DNA of 9,793 nt from Paramuribaculum sp. (GTDB taxonomy: Bacteria > Bacteroidota > Bacteroidia > Bacteroidales > Muribaculaceae). Both the position numbers and the translations under genes were made by a program. Positions 1 to 5,986 of the stretch are shown here, in pieces; the stretch's first letter is position 1, and each line of letters begins with the position of its first letter. Where the stretch lies: positions 1 to 9,793 of the forward strand of contig JAIDXA010000065.1 of NCBI GenBank assembly GCA_029058705.1, given 5' to 3'. The notes under the pieces were generated by a model. It made no database searches. It worked only from the letters and a program-made list of their open reading frames with translations, and was not told the DNA's origin.

Positions 1-171
1 CCCCGCGATCGCCATTGCTCCGACGCCGCGTCCGATAAATATGCTGTCTATGATGTTGTAGAGCGATGTAGCCAGACTTGCGATGATGGCCGGCACTGAA
101 TAGTCGACCAGCAGTTTCGTTATAGACTTGCTGCCGAGCTGCATCGGCGATGTTTTCTGTATTTTGTCCAT
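1..171 (-). CDS. MATE-family efflux transporter, N-terminal fragment
   Basis: Reading the minus strand from the ATG at 171-169 gives 57 uninterrupted codons that run off the left edge of the window. The protein begins MDKIQKTSPMQLGSKSITKL and continues with a hydrophobic stretch ending in NIIDSIFIGRGVGAMAIAG. An LG-x(4)-KLL start followed by a first membrane helix and a YNIIDSIFIG-type motif is characteristic of MATE (multi-antimicrobial extrusion) transporters, in particular the MepA-like branch. These inner-membrane proteins export drugs or metabolites in exchange for sodium ions or protons. Only the first of about twelve helices is visible, so substrate and completeness cannot be judged. 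The gene diverges from the HAD hydrolase gene. I found no convincing Bacteroides-type promoter for it in the 150-base gap. Confidence 0.85.
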   Translation of the reverse strand, partial: MDKIQKTSPMQLGSKSITKLLVDYSVPAIIASLATSLYNIIDSIFIGRGVGAMAIAG

Positions 172-220
172 CTGTTGTGTCTGCGGTTCAAAAACGGTTT
201 CTATTTTTTAACGTTTTTAG

Positions 221-252
221 TTGTGGTTTTTCTTTTTGAGGTGTTAAATTTG
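221..252 (+). promoter_or_regulatory. Probable promoter for the HAD hydrolase gene
   Basis: A perfect Bacteroidota -7 element, TAAATTTG, lies at 245-252. A partial -33 element (TTG, 221-223) sits 21 bases upstream. Transcription would start near 258-260, about 60 bases ahead of the ATG at 322, just where the palindrome begins. The -7 match is seen directly; use as a promoter is inferred. Confidence 0.45.
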
Positions 253-261
253 CGGAATTTT

Positions 262-295
262 AGAGAGTGTTTGGATTTAAATTCAAACACTCTCT
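262..295. repeat. 34-base palindrome in the leader of the HAD gene
   Basis: The arms AGAGAGTGTTTG (262-273) and CAAACACTCTCT (284-295) pair perfectly over 12 bases. The inner ten bases continue the pairing with one G-T wobble, so a long hairpin or cruciform is possible. It lies between the predicted transcription start and the ATG at 322. It cannot be a terminator for a flanking gene, because the gene on its left runs leftward. A 5' leader hairpin, a protein-binding site or a dispersed intergenic palindrome are all possible. Confidence 0.7.
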
Positions 296-321
296 TATGA
301 CAGATCAGATTCTAAAAAAAA

Positions 322-981
322 ATGAAGAATTCAGTTCCTTTTGGCGCGCTGTTCGATCTTGACGGCGTGTTGATTGACAGCGAGACGACCTATACCCGGT
401 TCTGGTCGGAAATCGACCGGATCTATCCGACCGGCATTGAAAACTATGCGCTTGCCATCAAGGGCACGACGCTGCCCGAAATAATGAGGCATTATGAAGA
501 CAGCCGCGTCAAGGCTGATATCCTGCGCCGCATTACCGAGTTTCAGGAAACGATGGTCTATGAACTCTATCCCGGTGTTGCCGATTTCCTTTCGATGCTG
601 CGCGACAATTCGGTTCCCATGGCCATTGTCACAAGCAGCGATGACAGGAAAATGGAGCTTCTCTTCCGGCAGCATCCGGCTTTTCGCGGATTCTTCACTT
701 CGGTAATCGATGCTTCGATGGTGACTCGTTCGAAGCCGGATCCCCAGGGCTACCTTCTTGGCGCGGAAAAAATAGGGGTGTCTCCCGAAAACTGTTTCGT
801 GTTCGAGGATTCTCTGCAGGGTCTTAAGGCGGGTAGGGCTGCCGGAGCTATGGTCATTGGGCTCGCAACGACCTATCCGGCACGGAAAATCGCCCCCCTC
901 GCCGACATGGTCATTGACGGCTTGGGAGGCGTTTCGATGAATGATCTGATTGGTCTGAAAGACTCTCTCAGCAGGCCTTGA
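322..981 (+). CDS. HAD-superfamily hydrolase, beta-phosphoglucomutase-like
   Basis: This 219-residue protein is a cytoplasmic haloacid-dehalogenase-fold enzyme with all four family motifs. Motif I is DLDGVLIDS at residues 12-20, with D12 as the likely nucleophile and D14 as the general acid/base. Motif II is VTSSD at 103-107, motif III is K138 in SKPDPQGY, and motif IV is FEDS at 161-164. A helical cap would lie between motifs I and II, as in subfamily IA. Length and motif spacing match beta-phosphoglucomutase and phosphoglycolate phosphatase-like members, which act on small phosphorylated metabolites. Substrate cannot be assigned from sequence alone. The ATG at 322 follows an A-rich stretch and puts motif I at the usual distance from the N-terminus. 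The stop codon lies inside the 3' end of the convergent nadC gene. Confidence 0.9.
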   Translation: MKNSVPFGALFDLDGVLIDSETTYTRFWSEIDRIYPTGIENYALAIKGTTLPEIMRHYEDSRVKADILRRITEFQETMVYELYPGVADFLSMLRDNSVPMAIVTSSDDRKMELLFRQHPAFRGFFTSVIDASMVTRSKPDPQGYLLGAEKIGVSPENCFVFEDSLQGLKAGRAAGAMVIGLATTYPARKIAPLADMVIDGLGGVSMNDLIGLKDSLSRP

Positions 982-1813
982 AACTCATGTCGAGGCCTTT
1001 GACGGAATGAGTCAGAGCGCCTACGGAGATGAAATCAACACCGCATTCGCCGTATTGGCGCAATGTTTCGAGTGTGATTCCTCCCGACGACTCGATTTCG
1101 CAGCGCCCGTTGATCTGCCTTACGGCGTCGCGTGTGCGTTCCGGGGAGAAGTTGTCGAGCATGATGCGGTCGACACCAGCTTCGAGTGCCTGGTCGATTT
1201 CTTCGCTGTTGCGCACCTCGAGTTCGATTTTAAGATCCTTGCCGTTGGCCTTGCAGTAGTCTTTCGCCGCTTTGACTGCCTGCGGAATTCCGCCGGCAAA
1301 GTCAACGTGGTTGTCTTTGATGAGGATCATGTCGAACAGGCCGATGCGATGGTTTTCTCCGCCTCCGATCTTGACTGCCTCTTTTTCGAGCAGGCGCATT
1401 CCCGGAGTTGTTTTGCGGGTGTCGAGCACTTTTGTTTTCAGTCCGTCGAGTTCTTTCTGGTAGCGGGCCGTCATTGTCGCGATTCCGCTCATGCGCTGCA
1501 TTATGTTGAGCATGATGCGCTCGGTCTGGAGCAGGGAGCGGACTTTGCCCTCGACAACGAAAGCGATGTCGCCGGGCTTCACGTGGGCGCCGTCGCCTAT
1601 CATCACTGTCATTTTCAGCGATGGATCGAATTTTGCAAAAACCTTTTTCGCGATTTCGACTCCGGCAAGAAAGCCCTCTTCTTTGACAATCAGTTGCTGA
1701 CGTCCGGTTTCTTCTTCAGGAATGGTTGAAAGCGTGGTGTGGTCACCGTCGCCCACATCTTCGGCAAACGCCAGTGTGAGCAGGTCGTCTATGAGTTCTT
1801 CTTTTGATTTCAT
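968..1813 (-). CDS. nadC: Nicotinate-nucleotide pyrophosphorylase (quinolinate phosphoribosyltransferase, decarboxylating)
   Basis: This cytoplasmic enzyme converts quinolinate and PRPP to nicotinate mononucleotide, CO2 and pyrophosphate (EC 2.4.2.19), the step that joins de novo NAD synthesis to the common pathway. The 281-residue length is typical. An N-terminal open-faced sandwich (about 1-110) leads into an alpha/beta barrel. Family motifs visible are ERIMLNIMQRMSGIAT (98-113), DTRKTTPGMR (131-140), GGGENHR (150-156), IKDNH (165-169), MLDN (218-221), ESSGGI (241-246) and SVGALTHS (263-270). These carry the basic and acidic residues that bind quinolinate and PRPP phosphates. The ATG at 1813 is preceded by a good promoter on the minus strand. 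The last 14 bases overlap the convergent HAD gene. nadA and nadB are not in the window. Confidence 0.97.
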   Translation of the reverse strand: MKSKEELIDDLLTLAFAEDVGDGDHTTLSTIPEEETGRQQLIVKEEGFLAGVEIAKKVFAKFDPSLKMTVMIGDGAHVKPGDIAFVVEGKVRSLLQTERIMLNIMQRMSGIATMTARYQKELDGLKTKVLDTRKTTPGMRLLEKEAVKIGGGENHRIGLFDMILIKDNHVDFAGGIPQAVKAAKDYCKANGKDLKIELEVRNSEEIDQALEAGVDRIMLDNFSPERTRDAVRQINGRCEIESSGGITLETLRQYGECGVDFISVGALTHSVKGLDMSFKAC

Positions 1814-1833
1814 TTCGCTTTTGATTAATTTTG
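1803..1833 (+). promoter_or_regulatory. Promoter for rlmH
   Basis: TTTG (1803-1806, inside the first codons of nadC) is followed after 19 bases by TAATTTTG (1826-1833), a consensus Bacteroides-type promoter. The start would fall near 1840, leaving a leader of just under 40 bases before the rlmH ATG at 1878. The -7 element is the left half of the palindrome shared with the nadC promoter. Confidence 0.7.
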
Positions 1834-1845
1834 CACAAAATTAAT
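1824..1845. repeat. Palindrome joining two divergent -7 elements
   Basis: ATTAATTTTG (1824-1833) and CAAAATTAAT (1836-1845) are perfect 10-base inverted arms around a two-base centre (CA). Each arm contains a TAATTTTG -7 box, one for rlmH and one for nadC, so the two polymerases would melt nearly the same DNA. Confidence 0.75.
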
Positions 1846-1867
1846 TATTTGCCGCCAACTCCACAAA
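1836..1867 (-). promoter_or_regulatory. Promoter for nadC
   Basis: On the minus strand TTTG (1867-1864) is followed after 20 bases by TAATTTTG (1843-1836), a full match to the Bacteroides primary sigma consensus. Transcription would start near 1829, giving a leader of about 16 bases before the nadC ATG at 1813. The right half of the palindrome at 1824-1845 forms the -7 element. Confidence 0.7.
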
Positions 1868-1877
1868 TAGATCATTT

Positions 1878-2351
1878 ATGAAAATAACCCTTCTGTGTAT
1901 CGGCCGTACCCGCGACCAGCTGCTTGACAAGGCGATTCAGCGCTATGTCGACCGTATCGGCCACTATGTGGGCTTCTCGTTCCAGATGTTGCCCGATCTG
2001 AAATCGACGGCACGTCTGAGCGAAGCGCAGCAGAAAGAGCGCGAAGGGGCCATGATCCTTGGCGCGCTTCAGCCCGGCGATCACGTCGTGTTGCTCGACG
2101 AACGTGGCAGGGAGCTGACTTCACGAGGCTTTTCCGAAGAGATCGGGCGTCGGATGAACAGCGGGTTGAAGCGTGTTGTCTATGTTGTCGGAGGACCCTA
2201 TGGGTTTTCCCCGGAAGTCTACAGTAGGGCTGACTCTATGATGTCGCTCTCGCGCATGACCTTCTCTCATGAAATGGTCCGCCTGTTTTTTGTCGAGCAG
2301 ATCTACCGGGCAATGACGATCATGCGCGGCGAACCCTATCACCATGATTGA
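1878..2351 (+). CDS. rlmH: 23S rRNA (pseudouridine-1915-N3)-methyltransferase
   Basis: RlmH uses S-adenosylmethionine to methylate N3 of pseudouridine 1915 in helix 69 of 23S rRNA on the assembled 70S ribosome. The 157-residue length equals the family norm. The protein starts MKITLLCIGRT, typical for the family. It then shows LLDERGRELTSRGFSEEI (72-89), the glycine-rich knot loop GGPYG (105-109), SLSRMTFSHEMVR (123-135), FFVEQIYRA (137-145) and the conserved C-terminus YHHD (154-157). These are hallmarks of the SPOUT trefoil-knot fold, with the C-terminal tail contributing to cofactor and rRNA binding. The ATG at 1878 fits both the promoter at 1803-1833 and the conserved N-terminus. No U-tract terminator follows; four bases after the stop begins the left copy of an inverted repeat. 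Confidence 0.97.
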   Translation: MKITLLCIGRTRDQLLDKAIQRYVDRIGHYVGFSFQMLPDLKSTARLSEAQQKEREGAMILGALQPGDHVVLLDERGRELTSRGFSEEIGRRMNSGLKRVVYVVGGPYGFSPEVYSRADSMMSLSRMTFSHEMVRLFFVEQIYRAMTIMRGEPYHHD

Positions 2352-2354
2352 AGT

Positions 2355-2370
2355 ATCTCTTAATAAGAGA
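2355..2370. repeat. Left inverted repeat (16 bases)
   Basis: The sequence ATCTCTTAATAAGAGA is the exact reverse complement of the copy at 2584-2599. Within it, TCTCTTA and TAAGAGA (2356-2362 and 2364-2370) form a palindrome around a single central A. It begins four bases after the rlmH stop codon. As RNA it could form only a 5-pair stem with no following U-run, so it is a poor terminator. Confidence 0.8.
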
Positions 2371-2562
2371 GTGTGACTGTCGGATAAACTGATGTGGATA
2401 AGGGTTTAAACGGGTGCGGTTGAGGGTGAAATGCTAAATAATCACCGTTAACAACCGTTTTCTGTTAACTTAATTTTGTGAATTGGATGTCGAGGTTTGG
2501 ATTATTTTGTGATAAAAAAAGTTAAAACGGAATTTAGGTATAGAAAGTTTTGATATTCTGAT

Positions 2563-2570
2563 TACTTTTG
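2563..2570 (+). promoter_or_regulatory. -7 promoter element for the susC operon
   Basis: TACTTTTG matches the Bacteroidota -7 consensus exactly. The expected -33 TTTG about 19-21 bases upstream is absent; the only nearby TTTG (2549-2552) is 10 bases away. The promoter may therefore need an activator. The predicted start, near 2577, would leave a leader of about 110 bases whose first part includes the right inverted repeat. Confidence 0.45.
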
Positions 2571-2583
2571 CAATGGTAAATCA

Positions 2584-2599
2584 TCTCTTATTAAGAGAT
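2584..2599. repeat. Right inverted repeat (16 bases)
   Basis: TCTCTTATTAAGAGAT is the exact reverse complement of 2355-2370. It differs from the left copy as read on the plus strand at the central base (T2591 instead of A2363) and by one base at its ends. It lies downstream of the predicted susC start site, so it would be transcribed into the leader. The remaining leader (2600-2686) has no gene, but holds two more short palindromes with TCTTA-type halves, TTCT-CTT-AGAA (2616-2626) and ATCTT-A-AAGAT (2626-2636). Confidence 0.8.
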
Positions 2600-2686
2600 T
2601 GCGATTCCTGAGTAATTCTCTTAGAATCTTAAAGATAGAATTTTCAAATCTAATATATCAATCATTATCAGCAAATTACCAACCTT

Positions 2687-5600
2687 ATGCTAAAACCAAC
2701 CCGTACAGTCGGCAAGGTCCTTTTCATGGCCGCGCTGACAGGTTTCGCGTTTGTTCCTGCTTCGGCGGCAGCTGCTCCGGCTCCGACCGCAGTGGCGCAG
2801 GCAACGTCGGCGTCCACGGCAACCGGTGTTGTCGTCGACGAGACCAACGAACCAATGATAGGTGCAACAGTGCAGGTTGCCAACAATCCCGCTCAGGGTG
2901 GTGCAACCAACATTGACGGAGAATTCAGCATTACGAACGTCAAGATTGGCACAAAACTCAAGATCTCCGCAATCGGCTACAAGCCGGTTGAGGTTGTCTG
3001 GAACGGTCAGAAACTTGATGTCAGGCTCGCCCCCGACACCCAGGTGCTTGATGAAGTCGTGGTCACCGCGATGGGTATCAAGAGAAAAGAGTCGTCGCTG
3101 ACCTATGCCACCCAGGAGCTCAAGAATGACGAGCTGATGAAGGTGCAGGGAAGCAACTTTGTCAACTCTCTTACCGGTAAAGTTTCAGGTGTTGCGATCT
3201 CGCAGTCGGCCGGCGGTGCGGGAGGTACATCGAAAATCCTTCTCCGAGGCAACAAATCGGTAATGGGTAACAACTCTCCGCTTATCGTTGTCGACGGTAT
3301 TCCTATGACAAACCAGGTCGGCGACGCTTCGTCGAGCTATTCGGCAAGCTGGGACCCCACTTACTCCTCTTCAGGTGAAGGTGGCGACGCCCTCGCGCTC
3401 ATCAACCCCGACGACATCGAGAGCATCAACGTGCTTAAGGGAGCAAATGCAGCAGCCCTCTACGGTTCGGCAGCTGCCAACGGTGTGCTCATGATCACCA
3501 CCAAAAAAGGTAAGGAAGGGAAGATCTCGGTCACTGTCAATTCAGGTGTGACATTCGAACGCGCCCTGATGACTCCGAAACTCCAGAAAACCTATGGCTC
3601 GGCAATCGACCTTACGACAGGTACGATCGCTGTCGACGCATGGGGCAAGAAACTTTCCGACATGACGGCTGAGGATCTCGCCTTCTCCGGCGCGCATCTC
3701 ACGAATGTCTACAACGACAATGTCAACGACTTCTTCCGCACCGGAACAACCTGGAACAACTCGGTTTCTATTTCGGGCGGTAATGATCTGATGAGAACTT
3801 ACTTCTCCTACTCTAACTCTAATGCCAACGGTATTATCCGCACAAACAATTATAACCGTAACACATTCTCGTTCCGTCAGAACTATAATCTGTTCAACAA
3901 CAAGCTCCATATCGATGTGGCGTTGAACTATGTATATGCCAAGACGCGCAACCGCGCCGGCGGCGGTACGGTCCTCAATCCGCTCTACGACCTCTATCTC
4001 ACCGCTCCCAACATCGACATGAATTATTATCGTAATAATTACTACGTGAAAGAAGGTTCATGGGAGTCAAACGCACACACTTATTTCATCGGCGGACAGC
4101 GTGCTACCGGAACCACAATGTTGTCCGGAATGCAGCAGGTGTGGGCATATCCGACCGCAAAACACAACAACCCCTACTGGCTCACCGGCATCAATAACGG
4201 AAACACTGTCGAAGAGAGAGCCTACGGTTATGCAACTGTTTCTTACGACATCTGGGACGGTCTGACGGCTCAGGCGCGTGTCAACCTCGACCGTGCGAAG
4301 CTCTCCGGCGAAAGCCACCGCTATGCCACGACCCAGTCGGTTTCCGCAATGGAAGATTACGGTAAGTTCTCTCAGGACCGCTCGTCAAGCAACGACGTTT
4401 ATGTCGATGTCCTCCTCAGCTATAACAAGGAGATCAAGGATTTCAATGTGTCGGCTACCGCAGGTTGGTCGGGTCACTCTGTAAAGAGCACATGGCAGAA
4501 AATCTGGGCTGACGCCACTTATTATACCCATTCGATGGACAACCTGCCGACGATCGTGAACATGTTCGAGCCGACTGTGCAGTGGGCCGGAACTCCTGTC
4601 ACCTATGGCAAGGATTCGAACTGGGACAAGGGTCTGTTCTTCACCGGACAGCTCGGATGGCGCGACATGGTCTACATTGAAGGTAGCTACCGTCAGGACT
4701 GGTATCGTGCGTTCCGTCAGTTCGTCGACCGTGGAACCCCCGACAACTACGGCTACTGGTCGCTTGGCGGTAACACCCTCGTTCACCGTTATCTGACGAT
4801 GCCCTCGTTCATCAACTATCTGAAGGTGCGCGCGTCATACTCTGAAGTGGGTAACTCGATTCCCAACGTGTTCTATTCGCTCGGAACCCTCAACCTTGCA
4901 ACCGGCGCATTGTCTGGATCGGGCTACGGCTACTTTGCCAACCCGCGTCCTGAAAAATCGAAATCGATCGAAGCCGGTTTCGACATCGCGTTCTTCAACA
5001 ACAACCTGATGTGGGATCTTACCTACTATCACACCGACCTCACCAACTCTTATTTCGTGGCTCCCTCGGCTTCAGGTAAGGCAACTCCGGTCAACACCGG
5101 TCTTATCCGCAACCAGGGTATCGAGACAACCTTGAGCTACAACATCCTGGCCGGCCGCGACTGGATCTGGAAAACAGGCGTCAACCTTTCTTATAACGAC
5201 AATAAGATTGTGAAGACCTTCAAGAACTCCCAGGGACAGCCCGCCCGCATGGAGCAGAACATCGCCAACGGAAAGATTCTCGTCCGCTATGATGAGGGCG
5301 GTTCCTACGGTGACATGTACACCCTCGATTTCCGTCGCAACGAAGACGGTTCGATCTGGCTGTCGAAAAACACCGGTACACCCCAGCTCTCGCCCCGCAA
5401 CTATGTCTATCTCGGCAACATGAACTCGAAGTGGCAGCTCGGATGGTCAAACACTTTCACTTGGAAAGACCTCTCGCTCTACTTCCTTATCTCAGGCCGC
5501 ATCGGTGGCAAGACCATCTCTCTGACCGAGGCATATCTTGACAATGCAGGTATGTCGGAACGTTCAGGACAGGCACGTCTCAACGCAGAGCAGAACAACA

Positions 5601-5962
5601 TCTATTGGGTGGGTCCCGACGGAACTCAGAAGCCCGGTATGTATGTCGGCGAGACTATCGTGCCGATCGACGAGTACTACAAGACTGTCGGCGGTCAGAT
5701 GTTCGCTTCCGAATATGTCTACGACGCAACCAACTTCCGCCTCGGCGAGCTTTCGCTCGGCTACACATTCCGCAACCTTCTCAAAGGCGGAATCCGCAGT
5801 CTCAACCTCTCGTTTGTAGGCCGCAACCTCTTCTTCCTCTACAAGAAGAGCCCGGTGGATCCCGAAATCTCGCTCTCGACCAAAAACGGTATGGGTGCTG
5901 TCGATGTGTTCAACCTTCCTTCAACCCGTTCCTACGGTATCAATCTGAAACTTGAATTCTAA
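2687..5962 (+). CDS. SusC/RagA-like TonB-linked outer-membrane transporter
   Basis: This 1091-residue protein is a SusC-family TonB-dependent transporter that imports oligosaccharides across the outer membrane with its SusD partner. A signal peptide (about 1-30, hydrophobic core LFMAALTGFAFVP, then an Ala-rich tail) precedes a carboxypeptidase-regulatory-like domain (about 47-117, with GVVVDETNEPMIGATV and GYKPVEV). A TonB-box-like LDEVVVTAMG follows at 121-130, then the plug domain (KILLRGNKSVMGNNSPLIVVDG is typical) and a long beta-barrel ending in SYGINLKLEF, with the terminal Phe usual for barrel proteins. There is no N-terminal STN domain, so it is not expected to signal to an anti-sigma/ECF-sigma pair directly. 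The ATG at 2687 is the only start between the in-frame stop at 2651-2653 and the signal peptide. It lies 24 bases from susD and is surely cotranscribed with it. The ligand cannot be read from the sequence; an N-glycan is inferred from the neighbouring enzyme. Confidence 0.96.
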   Translation: MLKPTRTVGKVLFMAALTGFAFVPASAAAAPAPTAVAQATSASTATGVVVDETNEPMIGATVQVANNPAQGGATNIDGEFSITNVKIGTKLKISAIGYKPVEVVWNGQKLDVRLAPDTQVLDEVVVTAMGIKRKESSLTYATQELKNDELMKVQGSNFVNSLTGKVSGVAISQSAGGAGGTSKILLRGNKSVMGNNSPLIVVDGIPMTNQVGDASSSYSASWDPTYSSSGEGGDALALINPDDIESINVLKGANAAALYGSAAANGVLMITTKKGKEGKISVTVNSGVTFERALMTPKLQKTYGSAIDLTTGTIAVDAWGKKLSDMTAEDLAFSGAHLTNVYNDNVNDFFRTGTTWNNSVSISGGNDLMRTYFSYSNSNANGIIRTNNYNRNTFSFRQNYNLFNNKLHIDVALNYVYAKTRNRAGGGTVLNPLYDLYLTAPNIDMNYYRNNYYVKEGSWESNAHTYFIGGQRATGTTMLSGMQQVWAYPTAKHNNPYWLTGINNGNTVEERAYGYATVSYDIWDGLTAQARVNLDRAKLSGESHRYATTQSVSAMEDYGKFSQDRSSSNDVYVDVLLSYNKEIKDFNVSATAGWSGHSVKSTWQKIWADATYYTHSMDNLPTIVNMFEPTVQWAGTPVTYGKDSNWDKGLFFTGQLGWRDMVYIEGSYRQDWYRAFRQFVDRGTPDNYGYWSLGGNTLVHRYLTMPSFINYLKVRASYSEVGNSIPNVFYSLGTLNLATGALSGSGYGYFANPRPEKSKSIEAGFDIAFFNNNLMWDLTYYHTDLTNSYFVAPSASGKATPVNTGLIRNQGIETTLSYNILAGRDWIWKTGVNLSYNDNKIVKTFKNSQGQPARMEQNIANGKILVRYDEGGSYGDMYTLDFRRNEDGSIWLSKNTGTPQLSPRNYVYLGNMNSKWQLGWSNTFTWKDLSLYFLISGRIGGKTISLTEAYLDNAGMSERSGQARLNAEQNNIYWVGPDGTQKPGMYVGETIVPIDEYYKTVGGQMFASEYVYDATNFRLGELSLGYTFRNLLKGGIRSLNLSFVGRNLFFLYKKSPVDPEISLSTKNGMGAVDVFNLPSTRSYGINLKLEF

Positions 5963-5986
5963 TCACTGAAAAAGATTTTCCAACAA

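Larger units (their letters stand above)
2355..2599. other. Candidate invertible promoter segment (or paired operator region) upstream of susC
   Basis: Two 16-base inverted repeats enclose 213 bases that contain no gene. The enclosed DNA is AT-rich. It holds two TAnnTTTG-like boxes pointing rightward (TAATTTTG at 2471-2478 and TACTTTTG at 2563-2570), two GTTAAC hexamers (2447-2452 and 2464-2469) and one TGTGGATAA nonamer (2393-2401). The rightmost box sits just inside the right repeat and would drive susC. In Bacteroides, inverted repeats enclosing a promoter ahead of surface-protein or SusC genes are known sites of site-specific inversion that switch expression on or off. The arrangement is seen in the sequence; inversion is inference, and no recombinase gene is in the window. 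A pair of regulator operators would look similar. Confidence 0.4.

Noticed and set aside
1007..1729. 240-codon open frame on the plus strand
   Set aside because: It lies entirely antisense to nadC, whose protein shows all family motifs. The translation resembles no protein and is explained by base composition of the opposite strand.
2355..2380. rlmH intrinsic terminator
   Set aside because: The palindrome has essentially no loop unless reduced to five A/T-rich pairs, and the following bases are GTGTGACTG rather than a T-run.
2393..2401. Perfect DnaA-box-like nonamer TGTGGATAA next to rlmH in AT-rich DNA, suggesting an origin
   Set aside because: Only one box is present, no cluster or dnaA/dnaN neighbours are visible, and one 9-base match can occur by chance.
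2355..2599. Small transposable element (MITE) bounded by terminal inverted repeats
   Set aside because: No target-site duplication is seen (flanks GTA on the left and TGC on the right differ), and the internal promoter box is better explained as the susC control region. A genome-wide repeat search could reopen this.
2599..2916. 105-codon open frame overlapping the start of susC
   Set aside because: It runs out of frame through the susC signal peptide region and gives an Arg/Cys/Gly-rich product without recognisable features.
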